Assembly: GCA_016720685.1 (NCBI GenBank)
Contig: JADKKC010000023.1
Span: 5,898 to 69,897, forward strand
Length of the DNA: 64,000 bases
Reading direction: 5' to 3'
From: Zoogloea sp.
GTDB taxonomy: Bacteria; Pseudomonadota; Gammaproteobacteria; Burkholderiales; Rhodocyclaceae
The translations under genes and the position numbers were made by a program. The notes under the pieces are model-generated. The model was given only the letters and a program-made list of their open reading frames with translations, ran no database searches and was not told the DNA's origin. Numbering within the stretch: the first letter of the stretch is position 1; every line of letters starts with the position of its first letter. Below are positions 17,021 to 25,247 of this stretch, in pieces.

Positions 17021-17343
17021 AGCTTCAATTTCCTTGGGGCCACTCTCCGCCTCGAATCTCGTGGATGACGCCATCCCTGTGATTGGGAGGACATAAAGCG
17101 TATAAAGTTTCAGCGGCACGGAGCCGGTGTTGATTACGTTGTGAGTGACTCCACCGGGACGAGACCCGCGAAGCCGGCTTGAATCGGCGTCCGGGCTCCA
17201 TTCAGCACGGCCTCGCCGGAACCCGCCTCGACACGGAAGAACTGATCAGCCTTGTGAATTTCGGCGCCGATATCTTCCTGGGGTTTCAACGACATCAGGA
17301 CACGCTGCGAACTTTTGGCCTTTCGAAATCTTGAGGAAGGCAT
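17021..17343 (-). pseudogene. Decayed cupin-domain gene
   Basis: Reverse-strand translation gives pieces of one small cupin protein in three frames: VLMSLKPQEDIGAEIHKADQFFRVEAGSGEAVLNGARTPIQAGFAGLVPVE (about 17300-17150), then HNVINTGSVPLKLYTLYV (about 17145-17092), then PPNHRDGVIHEIRGGEWPQGN (about 17092-17027). Together they follow the order of a cupin_2 protein of about 110-130 residues, with the metal-ligand motif G-x-E-x-H-x-x-x-x-x-x-F visible. At least two indels separate the pieces and the N-terminus is degraded. It lies directly upstream of gnd, so it is not a functional gene as read. Confidence 0.65.
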
Positions 17344-17462
17344 GCTCTTTTGCCAGCATTACAATTGCATCGATTTCGAACGCCTGAGAAGCACGGCTGT
17401 TCCAACAGGAAAACAGCGATAATGGCGGCCAATTCGTTTTGAACGCCACTTGGGATTCCCGC

Positions 17463-19666
17463 ATGGAAATCAAGGTCAACTTTCTCGACAAGCTTCGTCT
17501 TGAAGCCAAGTTCGATGACTTCACGGTGGTCGCCGATCAGCCTATCCGCTACAAGGGCGATGGCTCGGCGCCGGGTCCGTTCGATTACTTTCTGGCTTCA
17601 TCGGCTTTGTGTGCGGCTTACTTTGTGAAGTTGTACTGCGAAACCCGCAATATCCCTACCGACAACATCCGCCTGTCGCAGAACAATATTGTCGATCCGG
17701 AAAACCGCTACAAGCAGATTTTCAAGATTCAGGTCGAGTTGCCGGCGGATATCTCCGCCAAGGACCGCCAGGGCATCCTGCGCTCCATCGAGCGTTGCAC
17801 GGTGAAAAAGGTGGTGCAAACCGGGCCCGAGTTTGTGATTGAGGAAGTGGAAAATCTGGATGCCGATGCGCAGGCCTTGCTGACGCTGAATCCGGATTCG
17901 GACGCCAGCACCTATATTCTGGGCAAGGATCTGCCGCTGGAGCAAACCATCGCCAATATGTCGGGGGTTTTGGCGGGCCTGGGCATGAAGATTGAAATCG
18001 CTTCGTGGCGCAATCTGGTTCCCAATGTGTGGTCGCTGCATATCCGCGATGCGCACTCGCCGATGTGTTTTACCAATGGCAAGGGCGCCACCAAGGAAAG
18101 CGCGCTGGCGTCGGCCTTGGGCGAATTTATCGAGCGCCTGAATTGCAATCATTTCTACAACGACCAGTTCTGGGGGGAAGACATTGCCAACGCGGCGTTC
18201 GTGCATTACCCGGATGAGCGCTGGTTCAAGCCTGGCCGCAAAGATGCGCTGCCAGCCGGGATTCTCGATGAATACTGCCTGCGGATTTACAACCCCGATG
18301 GCGAATTACGTGGCTCGCATTTGTACGACACCAATTCCGGCAATGTGCAGCGCGGCATCTGTTCGCTGCCGTATGTGCGCCAGTCGGACGGCGAGGTGGT
18401 GTATTTTCCGTCCAACCTGATCGACAACCTGTTCCTCAGCAATGGCATGAGCGCCGGCAATACGCTGGCCGAAGCGCAGGTGCAATGCCTGTCGGAAATT
18501 TTCGAGCGGGCGGTAAAACGCGAAATTCTGGAAGGTGAAATCGCACTGCCCGATGTGCCGCCCGAAGTGCTGGCGAAATATCCCGGCATTCTGGCCGGCA
18601 TCGAGGAGCTGGAAAAGCAGGGCTTTCCGGTGCTGGTGAAGGATGCGTCGCTGGGCGGGAAGTTTCCGGTGATGTGCGTCACCTTGATGAACCCGCGTAC
18701 CGGCGGTGTGTTTGCCTCGTTCGGGGCGCACCCAAGCCTGGAGGTGGCGCTGGAGCGCAGTCTTACCGAACTGCTGCAGGGGCGCAGTTTTGAAGGCCTG
18801 AACGATTTGCCGCGGCCCACCTTTGAAAGCAACGCCGTCACCGAGCCGAACAACTTCGTCGAACACTTCATCGATTCCAGCGGCGTGGTGTCGTGGCGCT
18901 TTTTCAGTGCCAAAGCCGATTACGAATTTGTCGAGTGGGATTTTTCCGGCCAGGGTGAAAACTCCAATGCCGAGGAAGCCGCCACCTTGTTCGGCATTCT
19001 CGAAGACATGGGCAAGGAAGTGTACATGGCGGTGTATGACCAATTAGGCGCAACGGCCTGCCGCATCCTGGTGCCGGGTTATTCGGAAATTTATCCGGTG
19101 GAAGACCTGATCTGGGACAACACCAACAAAGCCCTGCTATTCCGCGACGATATCCTGAACCTGCATCGCCTCGACGATGCCAGCCTGGAAGCGCTGCTTG
19201 AACGCCTGGAAGACAGCGAACTCGATGATTACACCGACATCATCACCTTGATCGGCATCGAGTTTGACGAGAATACGGCCTGGGGTCAGCTGACGATTCT
19301 GGAATTGAAGCTGCTGATCAATCTCGCCTTGAAGCAATTTGAAGCGGCGCAAGAACTGGTGGAAGCTTCCTGCAATACAACGAAAACACGGTCGAGCGCG
19401 GATTGTTTTATCAGGCCTTGAATGTGGTGCTGGAGGTGCTGCTGGACGACGAGCTGGAACTGGACGATTACGAGGCCAATTTCCGCCGCATGTTCGGCAA
19501 CCCGCGGATGGATGCGGTGCTGGGCTCGGTGGACGGCAGCGTGCGCTTCTTCGGGCTGACGCCAACGAGCATGAAACTGGAAGGGCTCGACCGGCACCAG
19601 CGCCTGATCGATAGCTACAAAAAACTGCACGTGGCGCGGGCCAATGTGGCGGGTTTATCCGGTTAG
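17463..19666 (+). pseudogene. ycaO: OsmC-YcaO fusion protein, frameshifted near the C-terminus
   Basis: The product begins with an OsmC-like domain (about residues 1-140; MEIKVNFLDKLRLEAKFDDF to FVIEEVENL) followed by a YcaO domain with ATP-binding segments (GKGATKESALASALGEFIERLNCNHFY; AEAQVQCLSEIFERAVK; GAHPSLEVALERSLTELLQGR). YcaO proteins activate amide backbones with ATP; E. coli YcaO assists RimO in methylthiolation of ribosomal protein S12. No peptide precursor or azoline partner gene is nearby, which favours the YcaO/RimO-type role. The frame breaks at GGAAGCTTCCTG near 19366; restoring one T reads ELVEAFLQYNENTVERGLFYQALNVVLEVLL and continues to TAG at 19666. As read, the last 95 or so residues are lost. 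Confidence 0.8.
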
Positions 19667-20089
19667 GCTGGATTAGCCACAAGGGTGGGCGGGTGGCGCC
19701 CCAGCGCTGATGACACATGCGGCCATTGCGCGCCATCAACGTAAGGTCAGCCGACCTCAAGTACGTGCCAAGCCTGTAAAAACAAATGCGCCCGGGAACA
19801 CCGGGCGCATCAAGGGCACTTGGAATTTTCGACTTCAATTAATCAGAACAAGAACCCCTGATGACTCCGACAAACAAAGTCCGTCGGGATCTGAGCTAGT
19901 AAGTTGTTGATTTTTCGAGATGTGTGCACTGCGCAAAAGTCCGTCAGAGATCCTCAAACGGACGGTGGTGTTTGCTCGGCTGCAAATAAAGCCCCGTCAA
20001 AAGTCTCAGAGAAGGCTAGACCTCTTCTGCGGTCAGGGGCTTACGCAGGTATTTCGATGCTCGTCTCGAGCAGACCGATGTTCGGCGCC
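19667..20089. other. 423-base gap at the left edge of the protease/HET-C cassette
   Basis: No convincing gene was found. It holds a strong hairpin at 19786-19810 and short AAGTCCGTC direct repeats (about 19877 and 19937). It also holds the 12-mer ACTCCGACAAAC at 19864-19875, which recurs at 23240-23251 on the other side of the cassette. Confidence 0.5.
19786..19810 (-). terminator. Hairpin, probable reverse-strand terminator
   Basis: ATGCGCCCGG and CCGGGCGCAT pair around GAACA. Read on the reverse strand the hairpin is followed by TTTGTTTTTAC, a T-rich run fitting a rho-independent terminator for reverse-strand transcription, such as from the metalloprotease gene ending at 20090. The forward side has no T-run. 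Confidence 0.55.
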
Positions 20090-21010
20090 CTATTTCTTCG
20101 ACGGGTCGTAGAGGGGTTCGGGGTTCGCCCCACGACGCCGAGCGTCCTCGAAGGTGTCCAACAGCATCTTGGTGTCGCTGCTCCCTTGAATCAGGTGATT
20201 CATCCGTAGCACCCGCCAATGCAAGTTTGGGTGCGACAGGTTCTTGTCGAAGAACACTTCGGGCTTGCCGACCGCCAGTGCCCCAAATTGGTCTAGCGTT
20301 CGGTAGGCCTGCATGTTCCAACTCAGCTTGCTGAGTTCCATTGACACCGCAGTCGCCTCCAAAGTCTCATCCGACGCCTTCTTGCGCTGCATCAGCGCCT
20401 TTATTAGGTCCGCAGCAAACTCGTCGGCATCCTCCTCACTGGCTTTGGCGAGGCTCGGGTCAATGTTCAGTTCGGACAAATTCCCATCCTCGAACTCAGC
20501 GCCAGTTGTTTTCTTGGCGAGATGGCCCACCTCGTGCAGGAGCATGAACGTCAACACGTACCTTGCGTTAAGACCCAACCGCCCGTCTCCGGTTGATTGC
20601 TCTCTGATGAACGCGTTGAACACGTCCGGGTTCACGAAGAGGCATCTGCAGCCTTTGGGCACCGCTGCTGGAGTGGTCCGCGCCATAGGGGGCGCCTTCA
20701 CAAGGTAGACGGGGATATCAGTGGGGCTCGTCCTTGAGTTCAGCTTGCCGCCTTGCGCCGACATCACAAGCCTCATTCCCGTACCGCGAGCTACAAGGTT
20801 CGTACTAGCGACCGCCTTCTCGACGAGTTCTAGCCCTGTTTGAGCATGCTGTAAGCCCCGCTCCTGCACTGGGTCTGAAGCCGCGGCTGACGCGTCGCCG
20901 CCGAAGGAGGCATCCGCTGCCAGCCCCAGCGTGATAATGAGCAAGACCATCCAGCAGCCCGGAGCGGCAACTACGCGCTTGCCCCCTATTGAATAGCGTC
21001 CTACTTGCAT
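20090..21010 (-). CDS. Exported M48-like zinc metalloprotease (cassette protein A)
   Basis: About 306 residues from the ATG at 21010. A basic N-terminus and hydrophobic stretch (MVLLIITLGLAA, about 21-32) look like a signal sequence or anchor. The zinc-protease motif HEVGH is at residues 159-163 and an acidic SEEDADEFAADL follows at 191-202, where M48-type enzymes place the third zinc ligand. A later SHPNLHWRVLRM resembles the SHPPxxxR element near the M48 C-terminus. A start at 21061 is possible but adds an unlikely leader. It is divergent from the HET-C-like gene, with starts 71 bases apart. Overall similarity to any family I know is low. Substrate unknown; periplasmic or membrane-bound location inferred. 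Confidence 0.7.
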   Translation of the reverse strand: MQVGRYSIGGKRVVAAPGCWMVLLIITLGLAADASFGGDASAAASDPVQERGLQHAQTGLELVEKAVASTNLVARGTGMRLVMSAQGGKLNSRTSPTDIPVYLVKAPPMARTTPAAVPKGCRCLFVNPDVFNAFIREQSTGDGRLGLNARYVLTFMLLHEVGHLAKKTTGAEFEDGNLSELNIDPSLAKASEEDADEFAADLIKALMQRKKASDETLEATAVSMELSKLSWNMQAYRTLDQFGALAVGKPEVFFDKNLSHPNLHWRVLRMNHLIQGSSDTKMLLDTFEDARRRGANPEPLYDPSKK

Positions 21011-21068
21011 GCAACATGTTGGCACGCCCGCGAATGCGGGCGCAATGCGCGCCATCCACAATGCGCAT

Positions 21069-21079
21069 TAAGGAGGATC
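21069..21079 (+). promoter_or_regulatory. Strong Shine-Dalgarno deciding the HET-C-like start
   Basis: TTAAGGAGGAT ends three bases before ATG 21082 and contains a full AAGGAGG core. It fixes the start at 21082 rather than at the upstream in-frame codons reaching back to 20989. Confidence 0.8.
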
Positions 21080-21081
21080 AC

Positions 21082-21999
21082 ATGCGCCTGAGGCCATCCG
21101 CTTTTCTTGCAGCAGCTGCAATACTTGCCAGCGGCGCCGTACATGATTCCAGTGCATCCGCCTCTGCGGCCACAAAAGCCACCCCCGCTTCAGCGCCCTC
21201 CAGCGGCGTTAAGCCGCCGCCTCCCCCTGCTGAGGTGCCCGATCTTCGTGAGGTCAAGCCACCAGTGCTTTGCGTCAACTGCGACCAACCGTTCGACACG
21301 ATAACGCATAAGAAGGTACTAGAGGGGTTACTCAACAACCCCTACATCAGCGAACTGCGCAAGGCTCTCTACCTGCAGGACACGTACCACCAGTTCGAGT
21401 CCAAGGCCCACTTCGACAACTGCGATTTCGACAGCGCGGCCGCATACATCACTGAACTCCTTGACGAGACAGCGAAGCACGTCGATGCGGCCACGAAGGC
21501 CAAGAATGGCGGTGACAAGACGGCCATGGAGGCTGCCATCCTGAAGGCGTTTTTCTCACTTGGCCAAGCACTGCACGGCACGCAGGATTTTTACGCTCAC
21601 ACCAACTACGTTGAACTGCATGCTCTGAAGGCAAAGAAGGTCACCGACATCCCCGTGCTCGTCCCATGGCGTGCCGAAGGTCGGACGCGCATCAAGGAAC
21701 TTCAACAAGCCGGCTTGATTTCCGGCTTCGTATTCTGGGGAGCTCCCCAAAAGTGTCCGAGTGGAACCATCTCTCACGGCAACCTCGCCAAGGACACCGC
21801 CACCACAAAGAGCGGCAAAGTAGTCGTTGCAAATTTGCAGAACACCAGCCAGTACAAGATTGCGGTCTACCTGGCGCGTGAGGCATCACTGCAGTTGCTG
21901 AATGACGCCTTCAAGCAGTGGCCCCTGCTCAAAGAGGTGAATGGTGAAGCTGTCGCATTGGATGTTCTCGTCGATAGGCGGGGCGTGGACACGCCTTGA
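21082..21999 (+). CDS. HET-C-like predicted zinc phospholipase, exported (cassette protein B)
   Basis: A 305-residue protein with an Ala-rich signal peptide (about residues 1-28), a Pro/Ala-rich linker to about 60, and a helical domain. ALHGTQDFYAHTNYVELHA at 163-181 matches the core pattern of HET-C and related zinc-dependent phospholipase C/P1 nuclease-fold proteins (LHxxxDFYAHSNWVEL). H103, H110, D112, H165, D169 and H173 are plausible metal ligands. HET-C proteins are known from fungal heterokaryon incompatibility and occur in bacteria with poorly known roles. The gene has a strong RBS and is followed 8 bases later by a second metalloprotease gene. Lipase activity is inferred, not shown. 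Confidence 0.7.
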   Translation: MRLRPSAFLAAAAILASGAVHDSSASASAATKATPASAPSSGVKPPPPPAEVPDLREVKPPVLCVNCDQPFDTITHKKVLEGLLNNPYISELRKALYLQDTYHQFESKAHFDNCDFDSAAAYITELLDETAKHVDAATKAKNGGDKTAMEAAILKAFFSLGQALHGTQDFYAHTNYVELHALKAKKVTDIPVLVPWRAEGRTRIKELQQAGLISGFVFWGAPQKCPSGTISHGNLAKDTATTKSGKVVVANLQNTSQYKIAVYLAREASLQLLNDAFKQWPLLKEVNGEAVALDVLVDRRGVDTP

Positions 22000-22007
22000 G
22001 ACGCTTG

Positions 22008-23156
22008 ATGATTGCCCTGCGCCAACTTCTCGGTAGATACCTGTGCACGCTAGCGCTTTCTATGGCCACGGCAGCCACATTCGCGGCCCCTGCTGAAGTG
22101 CCGACGTGCCGCCTGGACGACGCAGAGAAGGCGCTAGTTCAGAGCACCCTTGCCCGTGCGGCGGCCGCATTTCGAGAAATTGGCAAGCCTTTGCCCTTTG
22201 ATGACGTCAAGGTCAATGAACGTGCTGGCGCAGGTAAGAGCACCTTGGTCGCCTACATCGTTACGGACGCGAACGATGGCACAGTCTCCCAACAGGGGTG
22301 CTCCAACGGGACCTTCAAGAGCGACCAACCACTCGACCCCATCAGCGTTCGCGGCGGTTGCATCCTCGTTGCCGGGGACCGACTGGAAATTCGTTGCTCG
22401 GTCAATGCCATCCGCATCTTCGGCGACGTGGGTCAGAAGACGGACGGCGCGAACCCAGCACTTTTGTACGCTCTCTCTCACGAACTCGGTCACCTCTACC
22501 AGCGGCGCGTGGGTGAGTACACGGGCAGAGCCGAACGCATAGACCTCACGCGCGACCAAGCTAGCAAGCTGCAGGACCTGCAGACTTCATGCGACCCTGC
22601 ATCGACCCGAAAAGAAGACGAGGCCGATACCATCGCCGTTGAGGTACTCACGCGGACTCTGGCACAAGCACCGTACCGAGAGTCACTGTTCTCAGACCGA
22701 GGCTCGCTTTACTGGAACATCGACCAACTGGCGCTCGCCTCCGACACCTGGATGAAGGCGACGCTCAAGCGAGAGTTCATGAGCCAGCCCGAGGTGCACA
22801 AAACGTTCGTCCCCACGGAGTTCCCTACACCCGCGAAAAAAGTGGATGCGAACGCAAGGAAGTTCGTGTGTGACGTGCTGACCAGGACGAAAGGCAGCAT
22901 CTATCACCCGCTCAAGTCGCTCACACACCCGCCAGTCGAGCAACGGCTGAGGCGCATTGCTGAAGCGTTGCAACCAATTGCCAAGACACTCCCCGACAAC
23001 GCCGCGCAGCGGCCGTTCACCACGGTAGCGAGGCTTCAGACCGACCTAGGACCCATCTTTACGCAAATCTATCGGGAGACTGGTGTGTACATGGAAGCTG
23101 TTCAAGACAGCATTTGCACCAAGGTCAACGCTCCTACACCCCCGAAGTGCAAATAA
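22008..23156 (+). CDS. Exported M48-like zinc metalloprotease (cassette protein C)
   Basis: A 382-residue protein starting at ATG 22008 (MIALRQLLGRYLCTLALSMATAATFAAPAE), a good signal peptide with an A-x-A cleavage site near residue 27; a TTG at 21996 overlapping the upstream stop is an alternative start. HELGH is at 158-162 and KEDEADTIAVEVL at about 202-214, the arrangement of a gluzincin of M48 type. HPPVEQRLRRI further on matches the M48 C-terminal SHPPxxxRI element. Mature Cys residues could form disulfides in the periplasm. It is tightly coupled to the HET-C-like gene and is followed by a hairpin terminator. Confidence 0.7.
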   Translation: MIALRQLLGRYLCTLALSMATAATFAAPAEVPTCRLDDAEKALVQSTLARAAAAFREIGKPLPFDDVKVNERAGAGKSTLVAYIVTDANDGTVSQQGCSNGTFKSDQPLDPISVRGGCILVAGDRLEIRCSVNAIRIFGDVGQKTDGANPALLYALSHELGHLYQRRVGEYTGRAERIDLTRDQASKLQDLQTSCDPASTRKEDEADTIAVEVLTRTLAQAPYRESLFSDRGSLYWNIDQLALASDTWMKATLKREFMSQPEVHKTFVPTEFPTPAKKVDANARKFVCDVLTRTKGSIYHPLKSLTHPPVEQRLRRIAEALQPIAKTLPDNAAQRPFTTVARLQTDLGPIFTQIYRETGVYMEAVQDSICTKVNAPTPPKCK

Positions 23157-23205
23157 CGAGCTGCCGCTTCCCACTCTTTCGCGCCCTCTATAGGACCTTG
23201 AAACG

Positions 23206-23234
23206 ATGAAGGGGCCAACGGCCCCTTCATTCTC
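23206..23234 (+). terminator. Hairpin terminator after cassette protein C
   Basis: ATGAAGGGGCC pairs with GGCCCCTTCAT around AAC, an 11-bp stem, followed by TCTC. It lies 50 bases after the TAA of the metalloprotease gene. The T-run is weak, so termination may be partial. Confidence 0.6.
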
Positions 23235-23238
23235 ATCA

Positions 23239-23282
23239 AACTCCGACAAACTTTATTCAGATCCGACGAACTCTATTTGCTC
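23239..23282 (+). repeat. Short degenerate tandem repeat at the right edge of the cassette
   Basis: ACTCCGACAAACTTTATTCA and ATCCGACGAACTCTATTTGC are two adjacent units of about 21 bases differing at a few positions. The first 12 bases, ACTCCGACAAAC, recur exactly at 19864-19875 on the left side of the cassette. They may mark the boundaries of an inserted segment. Confidence 0.4.
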
Positions 23283-23305
23283 TAGTCACCTGACCCCATC
23301 CCCGC

Positions 23306-25144
23306 TTACTCCACCGTCACGGATTTTGCGAGATTCCGCGGCTTGTCCACATCGGTGCCCTTGACCAGCGCGGCGTGGTAGCTGAGCAGTTGCAGGGGGA
23401 TGACGTGGAGGATGGGCGAGAGCATGCCGTAGTGCTCGGGCAGATGCAGGATATGCACGCCTTCGGATTCCGGCATTTCGCTGCCGGCGTCGGCAAAAAC
23501 GTAGAGTTCGCCGCCGCGTGCCTTCACTTCCTGCAGGTTGGACTTGAGCTTTTCGAGCAGGGAGTCGGCCGGGGCCACGGCGATGACGGGCATTTCCTTG
23601 TCCACCAGCGCCAGCGGGCCGTGCTTGAGTTCGCCGGCCGGGTAGGCTTCGGCGTGGATGTAGGAGATTTCCTTGAGCTTGAGCGCGCCTTCGAGCGCGA
23701 TCGGGTAGTGCTCGCCGCGGCCGAGGAAGAGGGCGTGGTGCTTGCTGGCGAAGCGCTGGGCCCAGCGTTCGATCTCGGGCTCGAGTTCGACGACCTTGGC
23801 GACGGCAATCGGCAGGTGGCGCAGGGCGGTGAGGTGGGCGGCTTCTTCGGCTTCGCTGAGGTGGCCGTTGATCTTGGCGAGGGTCAGCGTGAGCAGGGCC
23901 AGGGCGGCGAGCTGGGTGGTGAAGGCCTTGGTGGAGGCGACGCCGATCTCGGGGCCGGCGCGGGTGACGAAACGCAGCGCGGTTTCACGCACGATGGCGG
24001 ACTCGGGCACGTTGCAGATTGCCAGGGTCTTGGTCATGCCCAGGCTCTTGGCAAACTTGAGCGCGGCCAGGGTGTCGGCGGTTTCACCGGACTGGGAGAT
24101 CACGACGACCAGGGTTTCGGGGTCGGGCACCGATTCGCGGTAGCGGTATTCGCTGGCGATTTCGACCGAGCATGGCAGCTTGGCAACGGCTTCGATCCAG
24201 TAGCGGGCGACGAGGCCGGCGTGGTAGCTGGTGCCGCAGGCGAGAATCAGCACGCGACGGGTGGCGCCAAAGACTTCCAGCGCCGGCGCGCCGAACAGCT
24301 GCGGAGAAATGCTGCCGCCGCCGCCGATCATTTCGAGGGTGCTGGCGAGGGCATGGGGCTGCTCGAAGATTTCCTTCTGCATGTAGTGGCGATACTTGCC
24401 CAGCTCGACGGCATCGGCCGACAGGCTGGAGATGTTCACCGGGCGCTCGACCGGGGTGCCGTCCAGCAGCGTGACGCGGTAGCCGTCGAGGGTGAGTTCG
24501 GCCACGTCGCCGTCTTCGAGGTAGACCACCTTGCGGGTCACCTGCAGCAGCGCCGCGGTGTCGGAAGCGGCGTAGTGGCCGTCTTCGCCGATGCCGAGGA
24601 GCAGCGGCGAGCCCTTGCGGGCAACGATGGCGCGGTTCGGATCGGTTTCGCTGAGCACGCCGATGGCGTAGGCGCCGATCAGTTCGGCGATGGTGGCACG
24701 CACCGCGTCGAAGAGGTCGGGGATGGTCTTGAGCTTGTCGTGAAGCAGGTGGGCTATGGCTTCGGTGTCGGTTTCGGACGTGAACACGTAGCCCTTGGCC
24801 TGCAGGCCGCTGCGCAGTTCTTCGAAGTTTTCGATGATGCCGTTGTGCACCACGGCCAGGCCGTCGGAGATGTGCGGGTGGGCGTTGCGCTCGGAGGGCA
24901 CCCCGTGGGTGGCCCAGCGGGTGTGGGCGATGCCGATGCTGGCGGCAAGGCCGGTGGCATCGGCCTGGGCGGCCAGCGCGTCGACGCGGCCTACGGCGCG
25001 CAGGCGCTGCAGTTGCGGGGCGCCTTCGGTCTTGAGAACGGCGAGACCGGCGGAGTCGTAGCCGCGGTATTCAAGCTTGCGCAGCCCTTCGATGAGCACA
25101 GGAACGATGTTGCGACGGGCAATGGCGGTGACGATGCCACACAT
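23306..25144 (-). CDS. glmS: Glutamine-fructose-6-phosphate aminotransferase
   Basis: A 612-residue cytosolic enzyme making glucosamine 6-phosphate from fructose 6-phosphate and glutamine, the first step of UDP-GlcNAc synthesis. After Met removal the N-terminal Cys (MCGIVTAIARRN) is the glutaminase nucleophile; the glutaminase domain contains GIAHTRWATHG and ends near residue 240. Two SIS sugar-isomerase domains follow, with ILACGTSYHAG and SQSGETADT, and the C-terminus ends in the usual PRNLAKSVTVE. It lies 103 bases downstream of glmU on the same strand, the common glmUS order. I saw no glmS ribozyme in the gap. Confidence 0.97.
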   Translation of the reverse strand: MCGIVTAIARRNIVPVLIEGLRKLEYRGYDSAGLAVLKTEGAPQLQRLRAVGRVDALAAQADATGLAASIGIAHTRWATHGVPSERNAHPHISDGLAVVHNGIIENFEELRSGLQAKGYVFTSETDTEAIAHLLHDKLKTIPDLFDAVRATIAELIGAYAIGVLSETDPNRAIVARKGSPLLLGIGEDGHYAASDTAALLQVTRKVVYLEDGDVAELTLDGYRVTLLDGTPVERPVNISSLSADAVELGKYRHYMQKEIFEQPHALASTLEMIGGGGSISPQLFGAPALEVFGATRRVLILACGTSYHAGLVARYWIEAVAKLPCSVEIASEYRYRESVPDPETLVVVISQSGETADTLAALKFAKSLGMTKTLAICNVPESAIVRETALRFVTRAGPEIGVASTKAFTTQLAALALLTLTLAKINGHLSEAEEAAHLTALRHLPIAVAKVVELEPEIERWAQRFASKHHALFLGRGEHYPIALEGALKLKEISYIHAEAYPAGELKHGPLALVDKEMPVIAVAPADSLLEKLKSNLQEVKARGGELYVFADAGSEMPESEGVHILHLPEHYGMLSPILHVIPLQLLSYHAALVKGTDVDKPRNLAKSVTVE

Positions 25145-25247
25145 GATGGGGAGCCTTTCAGGAGAATCCGGCCGTCAGGCCGGATCGAAAACTGGAAATC
25201 GGAATGGGCGGCGAAATAAGGCAGCGAAATAGGCGGCGAAGTGGAGA

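Noticed and set aside
17463..19666. Azoline-peptide (TOMM) biosynthesis locus around the YcaO protein
   Set aside because: No precursor peptide, E1-like or dehydrogenase gene is adjacent, and the OsmC-YcaO architecture fits the RimO-accessory type.
23375..25219. Long forward open frame opposite glmS
   Set aside because: A shadow of the glmS codon pattern; glmS has full family motifs.
25145..25247. glmS ribozyme in the glmU-glmS gap
   Set aside because: The gap is only about 100 bases with no visible ribozyme core, and these ribozymes are found in Gram-positive bacteria.
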